NCBI GenBank assembly: GCA_023248735.1
Contig: JAHFDY010000010.1
Span: 1-42,423, forward strand
Origin: Myxococcales bacterium
GTDB lineage: Bacteria > Myxococcota_A > Polyangia > Polyangiales > Polyangiaceae
DNA: 42,423 nt
Reading direction: 5' to 3'
Shown: one piece after another, positions 20,155-28,969 of the stretch
Layout of the letters: the number at the start of each line of letters is the position of its first letter
How positions within the stretch are numbered: position 1 is the stretch's first letter
Made by a program: the position numbers and the translations under genes
Notes under the pieces: model-generated
The model's database searches: none
What the model was told of the DNA's origin: nothing
Seen by the model: only the letters and a program-made list of their open reading frames with translations

Positions 20155-20207
20155 AGAAACCGAATTGACTTGAAAGCAGGTTGACCGATCCCCGGAAAGC
20201 GTGAGCG

Positions 20208-21269
20208 TCAGGGTTCGCACTCACCGCACTCTTGCAGGCTGGCTCCCTGTGCGATCCACAGACGCACGCGCTCAAGCTCTTCGAACGAAAGTGGCGCTTC
20301 TGTCTTCGGGTCACCGACGGCTGCGTCTTCGGGTGTGCCTGGTTTCGATGGATAGGGCATGGGTTGCCCGACGACGACTTCGCCAAGTTTGGCGCGTTCT
20401 TCAACGCTCGCCGTGCGCGAATAAGGCGCGGAGTAGAGTGATGCCGTGTCGATTGGTGTCGTACCTTCAGTTCCGTCGCACTTGATCCGCCTCGCGGCCG
20501 TGGTTGTTGTCGGCGGCAACGCGAGGAGCATCTTGTAGAGAAGCCAACTGTCTCCCGGCGCACCGGGGCTGATGAGTGGCATGTCGACGCCGAATCGGAC
20601 CGTTGGGGCGGACGCTTGCGAGCGCGCGCCTGTGTTCGATGCCTGTGACACGCGAGAGATGGCGGTGAGCGCCACTCCCGATGCGGTTGTCAGCACGAGC
20701 CCGGCGGCTGGCCTTACGTGATCAGTGGCAGGCCCATGGCACGAGCCACCACCGCACTTGTTCTCCAAGATGGGAACGACGTCGCGACAGAATGTGGATA
20801 CGGGCGGCGCCGTTTGCGTTGTCGTCGATGCACTGACGGAGAAACCAATCACACGCTGAGACGAAGGGTCCAACGTTGTGCCGTCGATGCCGCGCACACC
20901 GCCGACTTGGGAGGATGACGTGCCCGCGTCGTAGTCAGGAAGCGGAAGTTCGAGCATGTAACTCTGGCCCGGTTCGAGCCACACAGAGCCCGTCTGTGGC
21001 GACAGAGTCACCGTTCGTGCAACGGGATCGTAAGTGACGGCCGGGGAGGCCGCGACTCGACCGTCAACTCCCTTGACTACGAACGATTGGCGCGACACGG
21101 ACACGGGCAGCAAGAATCGATCGAAGGCCAATTCGATCGAGCCACCCGCCGCGAGCGGCTGTGTCGAACTCACGTTGGCGCCCAAGAGGTGGATGTACCC
21201 TGTGGGGGTTACCTTGCCCGGGAATGCCTGATCGCACCCGAATGCGCCCGCAAGAGCAGCTGCTGCCAT
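20208..21269 (-). CDS. Putative lipoprotein with Ig-like domain and CX4CH cytochrome-like motif (start uncertain)
   Basis: MAAAALAGAFGCDQAFPGK lipobox-like; SIELAFDRFLLPVSVSRQSF Ig-like region; FCRDVVPILENKCGGGSCHGP. The ORF-track extension upstream of 21269 overlaps the 90-aa gene out of frame. Confidence 0.75.
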   Translation of the reverse strand: MAAAALAGAFGCDQAFPGKVTPTGYIHLLGANVSSTQPLAAGGSIELAFDRFLLPVSVSRQSFVVKGVDGRVAASPAVTYDPVARTVTLSPQTGSVWLEPGQSYMLELPLPDYDAGTSSSQVGGVRGIDGTTLDPSSQRVIGFSVSASTTTQTAPPVSTFCRDVVPILENKCGGGSCHGPATDHVRPAAGLVLTTASGVALTAISRVSQASNTGARSQASAPTVRFGVDMPLISPGAPGDSWLLYKMLLALPPTTTTAARRIKCDGTEGTTPIDTASLYSAPYSRTASVEERAKLGEVVVGQPMPYPSKPGTPEDAAVGDPKTEAPLSFEELERVRLWIAQGASLQECGECEP

Positions 21270-21340
21270 CGCGACGCCTGCAGCTATCGAACGCCCGCTC
21301 GGTGCCGTGCGAAGCTCGCTGCGCGAGAAACGATGGGCGC

Positions 21341-21613
21341 TTAGCTGTCGGTGTAGAGGTTGAGCTGCTCGCGCACGACGTCTTCGGATACGCCGGTGCG
21401 GATGTTGTCTTTCAAGCAGTCGGCCAAGGTAATGAGCAAATCGTCCACTCCCTTGTCCTGAATCAGACGCTGTAGGAGTGCTTTGCTTTCCCGGCTCTCG
21501 TCGGCTCGGAGGAACTGGCGCACCGAATCCAGCGAAATTTCGCCCTGGAAATCGATGTACATGTTCTCCAGCAGGTATCGGACGAGTTCTTTCACGGGCA
21601 GCCTCCCAGGCAA
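21341..21613 (-). CDS. Small hypothetical protein (90 aa)
   Basis: MPGRLPVKELVRYLLENMYIDFQGEISLDSVRQFLRADESRESKALLQRLIQDKGVDDLLITLADCLKDNIRTGVSEDVVREQLNLYTDS: protein-like composition, in line with the neighbouring minus-strand genes. Confidence 0.65.
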   Translation of the reverse strand: MPGRLPVKELVRYLLENMYIDFQGEISLDSVRQFLRADESRESKALLQRLIQDKGVDDLLITLADCLKDNIRTGVSEDVVREQLNLYTDS

Positions 21614-21718
21614 AAAGCGAGCTGTTCGTATAACTCTCCGCGCTCCCCGGGCGCAAGAGAGAAGCGCGTGGCCGGCTTTTCCGCCTTCGGCGTTTGGTCG
21701 CGCAATTTCCTGGGCGAT

Positions 21719-23047
21719 CTACTGGCATTGCGAGAGTGTCCTGTCGCCGGGCTCGTGGCAGACGTAACAAGGTCTCGGGTTACGCTTGAATTGGGTCGAG
21801 CAGCCGCCGGCAAAGCCCGCACGGTGCGGATTGAAGCCGCCGCCAATGCCGCGCGCGCCATGGCAACCTGTGCAGTCACGTTCGATGTGGCAGCTCACAC
21901 ACGCATTGAGATTGCGTTGCGCTTCGAAGGCATGGTGACCGGGTTTTCGAGGCGCGTCGCTCCACTCGCTCTTTTGGGGGTGGAATCGACCGCTGTTGCG
22001 AAGATTGGCCGGGCCACTCATCGATACGCCCGTGCGCTGGTGGCAGTCGACGCAGAACGTTTGCTCGCGATGGCAGCTCGTGCATCGTTGCGTTGCCTGG
22101 CGCGCCTCGATTGCGTGCATGTTCAAGTAGTCGTTCGGGTGAATGCTGCGCGGCCGAACGCGTCCGTCGTGGCAATCTGTGCAGTACTTCTCAGAGTGGC
22201 ATTGCGCGCATACCTGAGAGTTCGTGCCCGCAACTTGTTTGTGCCGTTCGATAAAGTCGGGCGTATGGCCGGCGTTGTTTAGCCACTTTGGGGGCTTGAG
22301 CGTGCCAGACGCGAAGGTGGTTCGCAGCACCCCCTCACCGTTTTTGCTCTTGATGTGACACGTTTCGCATGCGCTCTTTGCGTCGCCTTGCGATGCTGAG
22401 TCGGGCATCTCGTGGCAGTGCAGGCACCCGTTCATACGTGGAAGTTGATCGCGCGTTGCAAGCTCGAGTTCTTTGATCGCGCCGTGGCATTTGTCACAAC
22501 CGATGTTACGAACAACGTGCTTCTGGTGAGAGAAGATCATGTTCGCGCGTGGCAACACCAGTCGCGCTACGCGATTTCCGTCGCCCGCCTTGTAACCGTT
22601 GTGGCAGAACGCGCAGCCACCCATCGAACCGCCGCCCGCCTTGACCTCCGCCTTGTTGTCATGGTTCGTGCCGTGGCATCCGTCGCACGTTTGTGGTTGG
22701 GGCAAGAGATAGTCTTCAGTCGAATTGCTCGTCGCGGCCTTGGCGTGACAGTCCTTGCAACCGAGACCAAGCGACGAATCGAGATGCTTCTTGTGGTTGA
22801 AGCGAATCGTGAGCGCTTGCGGTGGAAACACAACAGGGCTCGGTCCAGGGTCTTGCTTCAATGCGCCGGGTGGCATCCATTTGAGCGGCACCGCGACGTT
22901 GCCTGGCATTGGCGCCATGCCATGACGACTCGCGGGGTCGCCGCCAGCGATAGCGTCTTCATCTGAAAGCGCGAAGCAGGCTGCGAGCGCCGCAACGAGC
23001 ACCGGCAGAAGCAGAAAGATCCAGCGGAGGGCCGCGGGCCTGGTCAT
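21719..23047 (-). CDS. Multiheme c-type cytochrome (13 CxxCH), putative lipoprotein
   Basis: CxxCH motifs counted: CKDCH, CDGCH, CAFCH, CDKCH, CLHCH, CETCH, CAQCH, CTDCH, CTSCH, CVDCH, CVSCH, CTGCH, CYVCH. N-term VAALAAC lipobox. Confidence 0.95.
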   Translation of the reverse strand: MTRPAALRWIFLLLPVLVAALAACFALSDEDAIAGGDPASRHGMAPMPGNVAVPLKWMPPGALKQDPGPSPVVFPPQALTIRFNHKKHLDSSLGLGCKDCHAKAATSNSTEDYLLPQPQTCDGCHGTNHDNKAEVKAGGGSMGGCAFCHNGYKAGDGNRVARLVLPRANMIFSHQKHVVRNIGCDKCHGAIKELELATRDQLPRMNGCLHCHEMPDSASQGDAKSACETCHIKSKNGEGVLRTTFASGTLKPPKWLNNAGHTPDFIERHKQVAGTNSQVCAQCHSEKYCTDCHDGRVRPRSIHPNDYLNMHAIEARQATQRCTSCHREQTFCVDCHQRTGVSMSGPANLRNSGRFHPQKSEWSDAPRKPGHHAFEAQRNLNACVSCHIERDCTGCHGARGIGGGFNPHRAGFAGGCSTQFKRNPRPCYVCHEPGDRTLSQCQ

Positions 23048-24615
23048 GGTGTGACCGCCACATTCAGCGAAAACACGAGGCGGAAGCGATGCCCGACCAA
23101 ACTGTTCATGTAGTGATCAAATTCAAGATTCGCCTTCGAGCGTTCGCCGAGCAAGTAGCCGATGCCCGCCATGTAACCGCCGCTCACGCTGTCGCGATTG
23201 GTGCGCAGCTTGTCGTCCCACGCCCAGAGTGATCCTCTGCCCGACAAAACGTAACGTTGACTGATCAATTTTTCCGCATAGACATCACCGCCGACGCGCT
23301 GTCCGCTATCACCGAAGTTCCCCGCTCCCTTTGCGCCCAGCGTCAGGGTTCCCGCACGATAGCGAAGAGACGCCGTCCCTCCGGCATCGAAAGGTGTGCC
23401 GTTGGTCGGATAGACGCTTGGGTTGTAGAAGTCCGTCAATCCAGGTGACGAATTGGATCGCGTGGGCTGGGTTTGAATACTAAACACCCGCCCGTACCCG
23501 CTCGCCGAGACGCTCAACTTCTCCGTCGCCTCAACGCTACCCCTCAGCGCGAGGTAGTTCATTGGCTCAGCTCCGAAGAAATTCCAGATCGAGTCAGCGT
23601 CGAATGAAGGTTGATAGTAGTCGTAGTCGGCGCTTAATGTAACTCTCTTCGTTGCGTATACGTCGGCACTCGCGAACACTTGCGTGACATTCGAACCGTA
23701 GAAGTCGTAGACCATGCCGCTCTTCACGCCGCCCCAGTTGGAGAGGTTGAAGTTGACCGATCCACCAATGCGCTCCTGCGAGATGCGCATCCCATCGTAG
23801 ATCGCCGGTGTGAGTAGCCCACTTTGGAATTGAGATAGGTTTGAGCTCCCGGTGTTGTAGACGCGCCTGTAGCTCAGCTTCGCGTTGAGCCACGACCACC
23901 CCGCCGTCTCGACCGAGGTGCCCATTGCGGGTGCGATCGATGTCGGCTGAAACGATGGGTAGAGGGTTGGATCGTAGCCGCTACGGTCACCGCGCCAGAT
24001 TCCGTCGCGCTCAAAGCGGCCGGTCGACAGCGGCAGTCCACCGCGTACTTCGAACCCGCCGTAGCCCTCGAATGCGACGTGATACGGGCTCGTCACCTTA
24101 ACGAGAGCGCCGTCGAAGGACCACCACCCAAGGGGATCGACGACGTATTGCCGACCCGCGCGAAAGCCTAGCCACCCCCTAAGAAGCCTGCGGCCCTCAA
24201 GGTACGCGTACATGATGTCGACGGGGCCTCGGGAAAGGCCTGGTACGAACTGGCCGTAGTCGCCGGGATCCGTAAACCCACCGTTCCCATAGTCGGCGTC
24301 ATAGCGAACGCGCGCGACGAAGCTGAGGTCCGCACCGAGGCGACGTTTGTCAACTTGCCTGACGAGATTGTACGCACCTACCCCAAGCGTGGTCGTGACC
24401 CTGCGTCGCGCATACACGACCTCTCCGGTCGGGCTACGGACGTCGTAGAATTGCGCGGCAGTGTCGCTCGTCACGTCGTAGTCAGCGGCTGAGGCAGACA
24501 GACTCGAAGTGAATGCGGCTGAGGCGAGGGCTAGAGCGGGGCTGCGGCTGCGCACGGTGTGGTGGACACGACCTCCGAGCTCGAGAGGGAAGCAAGACTT
24601 GGCGCGAGACGTCAA
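23044..24615 (-). CDS. Outer-membrane beta-barrel protein (candidate porin partner of the multiheme cytochrome; start uncertain)
   Basis: Signal-like PALALASAAFTSSLSASAA, alternating amphipathic strands (e.g. VTLSADYDYYQPSF, LRYRAGTLTLGAKGAG), C-term HRFRLVFSLNVAVTP. 4-nt overlap with the cytochrome start. Confidence 0.8.
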   Translation of the reverse strand: MTSRAKSCFPLELGGRVHHTVRSRSPALALASAAFTSSLSASAADYDVTSDTAAQFYDVRSPTGEVVYARRRVTTTLGVGAYNLVRQVDKRRLGADLSFVARVRYDADYGNGGFTDPGDYGQFVPGLSRGPVDIMYAYLEGRRLLRGWLGFRAGRQYVVDPLGWWSFDGALVKVTSPYHVAFEGYGGFEVRGGLPLSTGRFERDGIWRGDRSGYDPTLYPSFQPTSIAPAMGTSVETAGWSWLNAKLSYRRVYNTGSSNLSQFQSGLLTPAIYDGMRISQERIGGSVNFNLSNWGGVKSGMVYDFYGSNVTQVFASADVYATKRVTLSADYDYYQPSFDADSIWNFFGAEPMNYLALRGSVEATEKLSVSASGYGRVFSIQTQPTRSNSSPGLTDFYNPSVYPTNGTPFDAGGTASLRYRAGTLTLGAKGAGNFGDSGQRVGGDVYAEKLISQRYVLSGRGSLWAWDDKLRTNRDSVSGGYMAGIGYLLGERSKANLEFDHYMNSLVGHRFRLVFSLNVAVTP

Positions 24616-24901
24616 CCTAATTTACGGGGCTTCTCGCGTGTCTGTCCTCAATTCGAAACATCTTCCCTTGCACTTGTCTCGAAATGCCTCAGAGTTTTCT
24701 CGCGGCGCCGAAAGATAATAACGACGCACAGGTCCGCACAAAACGCGAGCGCCCGCAGTTTCTGACCAAATGGCGGTGCGACGCGACCGTGAAGCTTGAG
24801 CGCGTATGCGCGACGGCTTCGCACGGATCAGCCATCCGCGTGGGGCGGGTGAAGTCTTGTCTATTGCTTACGTTCCGACTTGGGATCTGGGGGGATTCGT
24901 C

Positions 24902-25861
24902 ATGCGTATGATTGGTGTAGGTCATGTTTTTGGCTTCGGTTGTGCACTTCTTGCGGCGGCCTGTTCCGGCGACATCGGAGGAAGCGATAACGACACGTCC
25001 GCAGACGGATTGACGCGGCAATGTGCAGCCAGCGATACAGTCAAGGGAATTGACGTTTCGAAGTGGCAAGGCGACATCGACTGGACGAAAGCGGCGAGCG
25101 ATGGAATCGCGTTTGCGTTCACTCGCGTAAGTTACGGGACGAGCTCTAACGATTCGAAGTTTGGTCGCAACTGGGCAGGTGCAGGCAGCGCCGGTTTGTA
25201 TCGCGGCGCCTATCAGTACTTTCGCGCAGGGCAGGACGCAGCCGAGCAGGCGAACAAGGTCGTCGATGCAGTTGGTGTACTCGGCAACGGTGACCTTCCA
25301 GTGGTCCTCGACATTGAGGAAGCGGATGACCAGTCGTCGGCCACGGTCCTCAGTAAGATTCGTGAGTGGTTGCTGATCGTCGAAGCTGGCACGGGAAAGA
25401 CACCGATTATCTACACAGGCGGTTACTTTTGGAACTCACTGAAGGGTGGCACAGAGTTCGCGAAGTACCCTCTTTGGATCGCCAACTACGGCGCCTCGTG
25501 TCCCAAAATGGCTTCCGGTTTTTCGAAGTGGTCGTTCTGGCAGTATTCAGACGAAGGGTCGGTTTCGGGAATCTCAGGGGACGTCGACCTCGACGTCTTC
25601 AACGGTTCACTCAAAGACCTTGCAGCACTCGCTGGGCCTACGGGTGAGTCCGCCGTCGTCGTTGCTGGCTTGCTCAACCTCCGAGAGGGCAGCGGCACGT
25701 CGCATCCGATCATCACACAGATGGAGTGCGGCTCCGAACTTACGATTCTCGAGCACGATGAATGGGGATGGGCGAGGGTCCGTTACGGGGCAACCGAGGG
25801 TTGGTGCAACGAGAGCTACCTCATCCCAAAAAGCGAATTCGACGCGTACGTCTGCTACTGA
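24902..25861 (+). CDS. GH25-family lysozyme (muramidase) lipoprotein with C-terminal SH3b domain
   Basis: GIDVSKWQGDIDWTKAASDGIAFAFTRVSYG; LPVVLDIEEADD; PIIYTGGYFWNS; WQYSDEGSVSGISGDVDLDVFNG. SH3b-like VVVAGLLNLREGSGTSHPIITQMECGSELTI. Lipobox LLAAAC. Confidence 0.92.
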   Translation: MRMIGVGHVFGFGCALLAAACSGDIGGSDNDTSADGLTRQCAASDTVKGIDVSKWQGDIDWTKAASDGIAFAFTRVSYGTSSNDSKFGRNWAGAGSAGLYRGAYQYFRAGQDAAEQANKVVDAVGVLGNGDLPVVLDIEEADDQSSATVLSKIREWLLIVEAGTGKTPIIYTGGYFWNSLKGGTEFAKYPLWIANYGASCPKMASGFSKWSFWQYSDEGSVSGISGDVDLDVFNGSLKDLAALAGPTGESAVVVAGLLNLREGSGTSHPIITQMECGSELTILEHDEWGWARVRYGATEGWCNESYLIPKSEFDAYVCY

Positions 25862-25973
25862 ATGGCCCTCGTCGGTCCAGCGCGACCGGTCTAAACGTGG
25901 CCGATATGAGGCTTCCAAGAGGAAGCTTGCCCTCGCGGCGCGTGGATTTTACGCTTCGGCGGCGGCTTGACTG

Positions 25974-27428
25974 ATGAGTGACCATCCCCAACAGCGTTAT
26001 CGCGTCGTTGAAAAACTCGAATCTGGAGGGATGGCCGAAGTTTTTCGCGCCGAGAGCGAGGGTTTGCAGGGGTTCCGCAAGCAGGTCGCGATCAAGCGCG
26101 TCTTGCCGCATCTCAGCTCGAAGACGAAGTTCATCCAGATGTTCTTGGATGAGGCGCGACTCTCAGCGCAACTTTCGCACTCGAACTGCGTTCAGGTTTT
26201 CGACATCGGCGTCGGTGACAACACGTACTTCATCGTTATGGAGTTCGTCGACGGGGCGAACCTCAAGAGCGTCACCGACTCGCTCCGAAAGCAAGGTCGT
26301 GAGTTTCCGATCGAGGCGGCACTCTTCATCTGTATCGAGATTTGCAAGGGCCTAAGCTATGCGCACGAACTTACCGATCAGCGCGGGCTTCCCTTGCAGA
26401 TTGTCCATCGTGACATCTCGCCTCCGAACGTGCTCATCACGAAGTTTGGCGAAATCAAGATCGTGGATTTTGGCCTCGCCAAGGCGAGCACGCAACTCGA
26501 GAAGAGCGAGCCTGGCATCATCAAAGGTAAGTTCGCTTACCTTTCGCCTGAGCTTGCATCGGGCAAGGAAGTTGACGCTCGCGCCGACGTATTCGCGGTC
26601 GGTATCATTTTGTGGGAGCTGCTTGCGGGCAAGCGCCTTTTCTTGGGCGACACCGATTACCAGACCGTGAAGAACATTCAGGCGGCGGTTGTCCCCCCGA
26701 TCGGCCAGCTCAATCCGCTGGTGACCACCGAACTTGAGCGCATTGTGAATCGCGCGCTCGCGAAAGACCTCGATGCACGGTACCGAACGGCACGCGAGCT
26801 TGGCTATGATCTTACGCGGCTATTGTTCAAGCTAGGCAAGCCCGTGAGCACGTTCGACATTGCGTCGCAGGTCCACTTTGCAATGCGTGATCGCGCACGC
26901 CAAAGGCCCGCATCGTCGCGGATCGACAAGTTGATTGAAGAGACACTGCTCGAGTTCACGTCGCTTACGGAGGGCGAGGAACAGCCCGTGGTGCGCAAGA
27001 GCAAGCCGCTTGCGATCAACGATTTTTCAAAGTGGATTTCGGAGATCGCGCCGTCAAGCCGTCCTAGCGACCCGTATCCACTCCATCAGTCGCTGCCCCC
27101 AAATTTGAGTGAAGGTAACCTTGCGCTTCTCGAGGAAGATGACATCCCCTTATCGCCACCGTCCTCCTCTCAACGCCTTCCGCCCGTAGGGCCGGCGATC
27201 ACGATGGGGGGGAATCCGGTCGCAGGCGTGAAGGCGACTTTGGCGACGCTGCGTTCGATTCCGCCGCCGCTGCTTCCCGATCCACTCGCGCTCGCTGCGG
27301 CGAATGAAAACCCGCCAAAAATCGCCGTCGCCGAAGCGCAGTCCCGCGCGTGGCTCTACGCCTTACTTGCGGGTCTGGTGCTGATCGGTGTCGCCCTTGT
27401 GATGTTTGTGATGCGACAACGAAGTTGA
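25974..27428 (+). CDS. Serine/threonine protein kinase with C-terminal TM helix
   Basis: VEKLESGGMAEVFRAESEG (Gly loop), QVAIKRVLPHL, IVHRDISPPNVLITKFGEIKIVDFGLAKA (HRD/DFG). C-term WLYALLAGLVLIGVALVMFVM. Confidence 0.95.
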   Translation: MSDHPQQRYRVVEKLESGGMAEVFRAESEGLQGFRKQVAIKRVLPHLSSKTKFIQMFLDEARLSAQLSHSNCVQVFDIGVGDNTYFIVMEFVDGANLKSVTDSLRKQGREFPIEAALFICIEICKGLSYAHELTDQRGLPLQIVHRDISPPNVLITKFGEIKIVDFGLAKASTQLEKSEPGIIKGKFAYLSPELASGKEVDARADVFAVGIILWELLAGKRLFLGDTDYQTVKNIQAAVVPPIGQLNPLVTTELERIVNRALAKDLDARYRTARELGYDLTRLLFKLGKPVSTFDIASQVHFAMRDRARQRPASSRIDKLIEETLLEFTSLTEGEEQPVVRKSKPLAINDFSKWISEIAPSSRPSDPYPLHQSLPPNLSEGNLALLEEDDIPLSPPSSSQRLPPVGPAITMGGNPVAGVKATLATLRSIPPPLLPDPLALAAANENPPKIAVAEAQSRAWLYALLAGLVLIGVALVMFVMRQRS

Positions 27429-27444
27429 CGGTCATTGTAGTTGA

Positions 27445-28182
27445 CTATTGGCAAATGACGCGCCCGTCACGTACGACGCATCCAGTGCCGGTGCACTCGT
27501 GAAGCCTCACGAACTTCTTCCCTTTGCACACGAGTTCGAGCTTCGCATCAGGACTGCAAGCGCGCGCTTCAGGTAGCTCGCACGAGTCCCCCTCAGATGC
27601 GATCGTGGTGTCGCAGCTAACGCCTCGCTTGTCAGGTTTTACCGCGCACTCTTTCGGTCCACGACACGAGCTCGCGCTCTTCATGTGGCCGTCCTGGCAC
27701 AAGAGGAGGCTGCGGTGATCCGTCCCGCAGGCGAGAGAACCTGGAGGACCGCACGCGTCTCCGCTTTCGGCGATCGAGTTGTCGCACTCAACAACTGATC
27801 CTTCAATGTGACAGCCGCCCGCACCACGACAGTTGCGCCACGATTCGAACTTGTCTCGGTTGCAAACGAGCGCCCGCTTTCCGTCGGCGCTGCATGCGTA
27901 ACTCCCAATGTTACCATTCATGCAGGCGTCGCCAACGCTTGCGCGAGAGTCGTCACAGGTCACGTTGTGGGCGTTGCCATGCTCGACGCAACCCTGCGGT
28001 CCGCGACAGGGTATCGACGCCCATTGGCCCGATCGACAGAGTGCAGCTTGAGCAGGGTCGAAGCACGCCGCGAGGTTGTTTGTGTTGCACGCTGCGCCGG
28101 GCGAGGGCTTTTCACGGCAGCCAATGAGGAGCGAAAGAAGGAGCAAGGCGAGGCCGGATCGAGTGCTCAACGAGGCGGCCAC
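27445..28182 (-). CDS. Cysteine-rich lipoprotein made of four tandem 6-Cys repeats
   Basis: LLIGC lipobox. Four about 48-aa units of the type C..(A)C....L.C.....(w/s)..CRG..GC...........C linked by DxSxAxxGDxC. Confidence 0.8.
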   Translation of the reverse strand: MAASLSTRSGLALLLLSLLIGCREKPSPGAACNTNNLAACFDPAQAALCRSGQWASIPCRGPQGCVEHGNAHNVTCDDSRASVGDACMNGNIGSYACSADGKRALVCNRDKFESWRNCRGAGGCHIEGSVVECDNSIAESGDACGPPGSLACGTDHRSLLLCQDGHMKSASSCRGPKECAVKPDKRGVSCDTTIASEGDSCELPEARACSPDAKLELVCKGKKFVRLHECTGTGCVVRDGRVICQ

Positions 28183-28234
28183 AATTTCCGATTATGGGAG
28201 CGCTTGGCCCCGAAGAGGAGATAAATTGAGTTCA

Positions 28235-28846
28235 ATGCGAAACTGTTTGATTGTGCCCTTTAGCGGTTTGGTCATTGTCTTGATGACTGACCTTGGTTGC
28301 AAAAAGTCCGAAAGCGGAGCCTCTGGCCAAGGCCAACTTTCGAGTCAAAGGCCGAGCCAAAAGCCAAGCCCAACGCTTAGCGGGGCCGAAGCTCAGGCAA
28401 AGGACTTGGTGAGTGGCTTCTTGAAGGGCGAGACCGAGCAGGCAGAACTTACGAAGAAACTCTTGCCGACCTTTGAACAGTGCAAGACGGCCTTTGTTCC
28501 CGAAGAGATGGCAGCGAAGATTTGCGAGCCCTGGAAGGAGGCGCCGCGTGCCCCCAACGCGCATCTCAGTCCCTCGGCGGGGCAGACCGAAGTGCTGGTT
28601 GCCAGCGCGACGACCGAGGACCTGCGCGCATGGAACGAGAGGGCACAGAGTTTCCATGCAGGATACAAGCGTCTCGCCGAGCACCTACGGCCAGGGCTGA
28701 CCGTGTTTCGCTTTACGTTTGTGGAGCCCGGGAAAACGACAGGTCTTACATTCGACGCGCTTTTTTTCGTCGACGGCAAATGGTTCTTCGTGCCGAAGCC
28801 GTGGCGCGGCTTGAGACGTGAACGCCACGAGGACGGGAAACCGTAA
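28235..28846 (+). CDS. Hypothetical, possibly lipoprotein
   Basis: MRNCLIVPFSGLVIVLMTDLGCKKSESGASG N-term; remainder unrecognised. Start chosen at internal ATG 28235. Confidence 0.6.
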   Translation: MRNCLIVPFSGLVIVLMTDLGCKKSESGASGQGQLSSQRPSQKPSPTLSGAEAQAKDLVSGFLKGETEQAELTKKLLPTFEQCKTAFVPEEMAAKICEPWKEAPRAPNAHLSPSAGQTEVLVASATTEDLRAWNERAQSFHAGYKRLAEHLRPGLTVFRFTFVEPGKTTGLTFDALFFVDGKWFFVPKPWRGLRRERHEDGKP

Positions 28847-28969
28847 ATATTATTGACTACACAGCCTGTCCGATGACGGGCTCACTTCCGTCACGGTTGG
28901 GCAGCCCGTGGGCAACGTCGCGTGTTTTTCCGTCTCGCGAGTAGGCACGCTCTTCGCAGAAGGGATGGC

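Noticed and set aside
20105-20563. N-terminal extension of the MarR ORF
   Set aside because: Basic, low-complexity and runs across a convincing promoter/operator; MSKAPPK start is preferred.
21270-21770. N-terminal part of the 520-aa ORF 20208-21770(-)
   Set aside because: Overlaps the 90-aa gene and cytochrome 3' end in another frame and is Arg-rich; the lipoprotein signal starts near 21269.
21668-22282. Plus-strand 204-aa ORF (and 22412-22966)
   Set aside because: Antisense to the 13-heme cytochrome; periodic composition is imposed by the complementary CxxCH codons.
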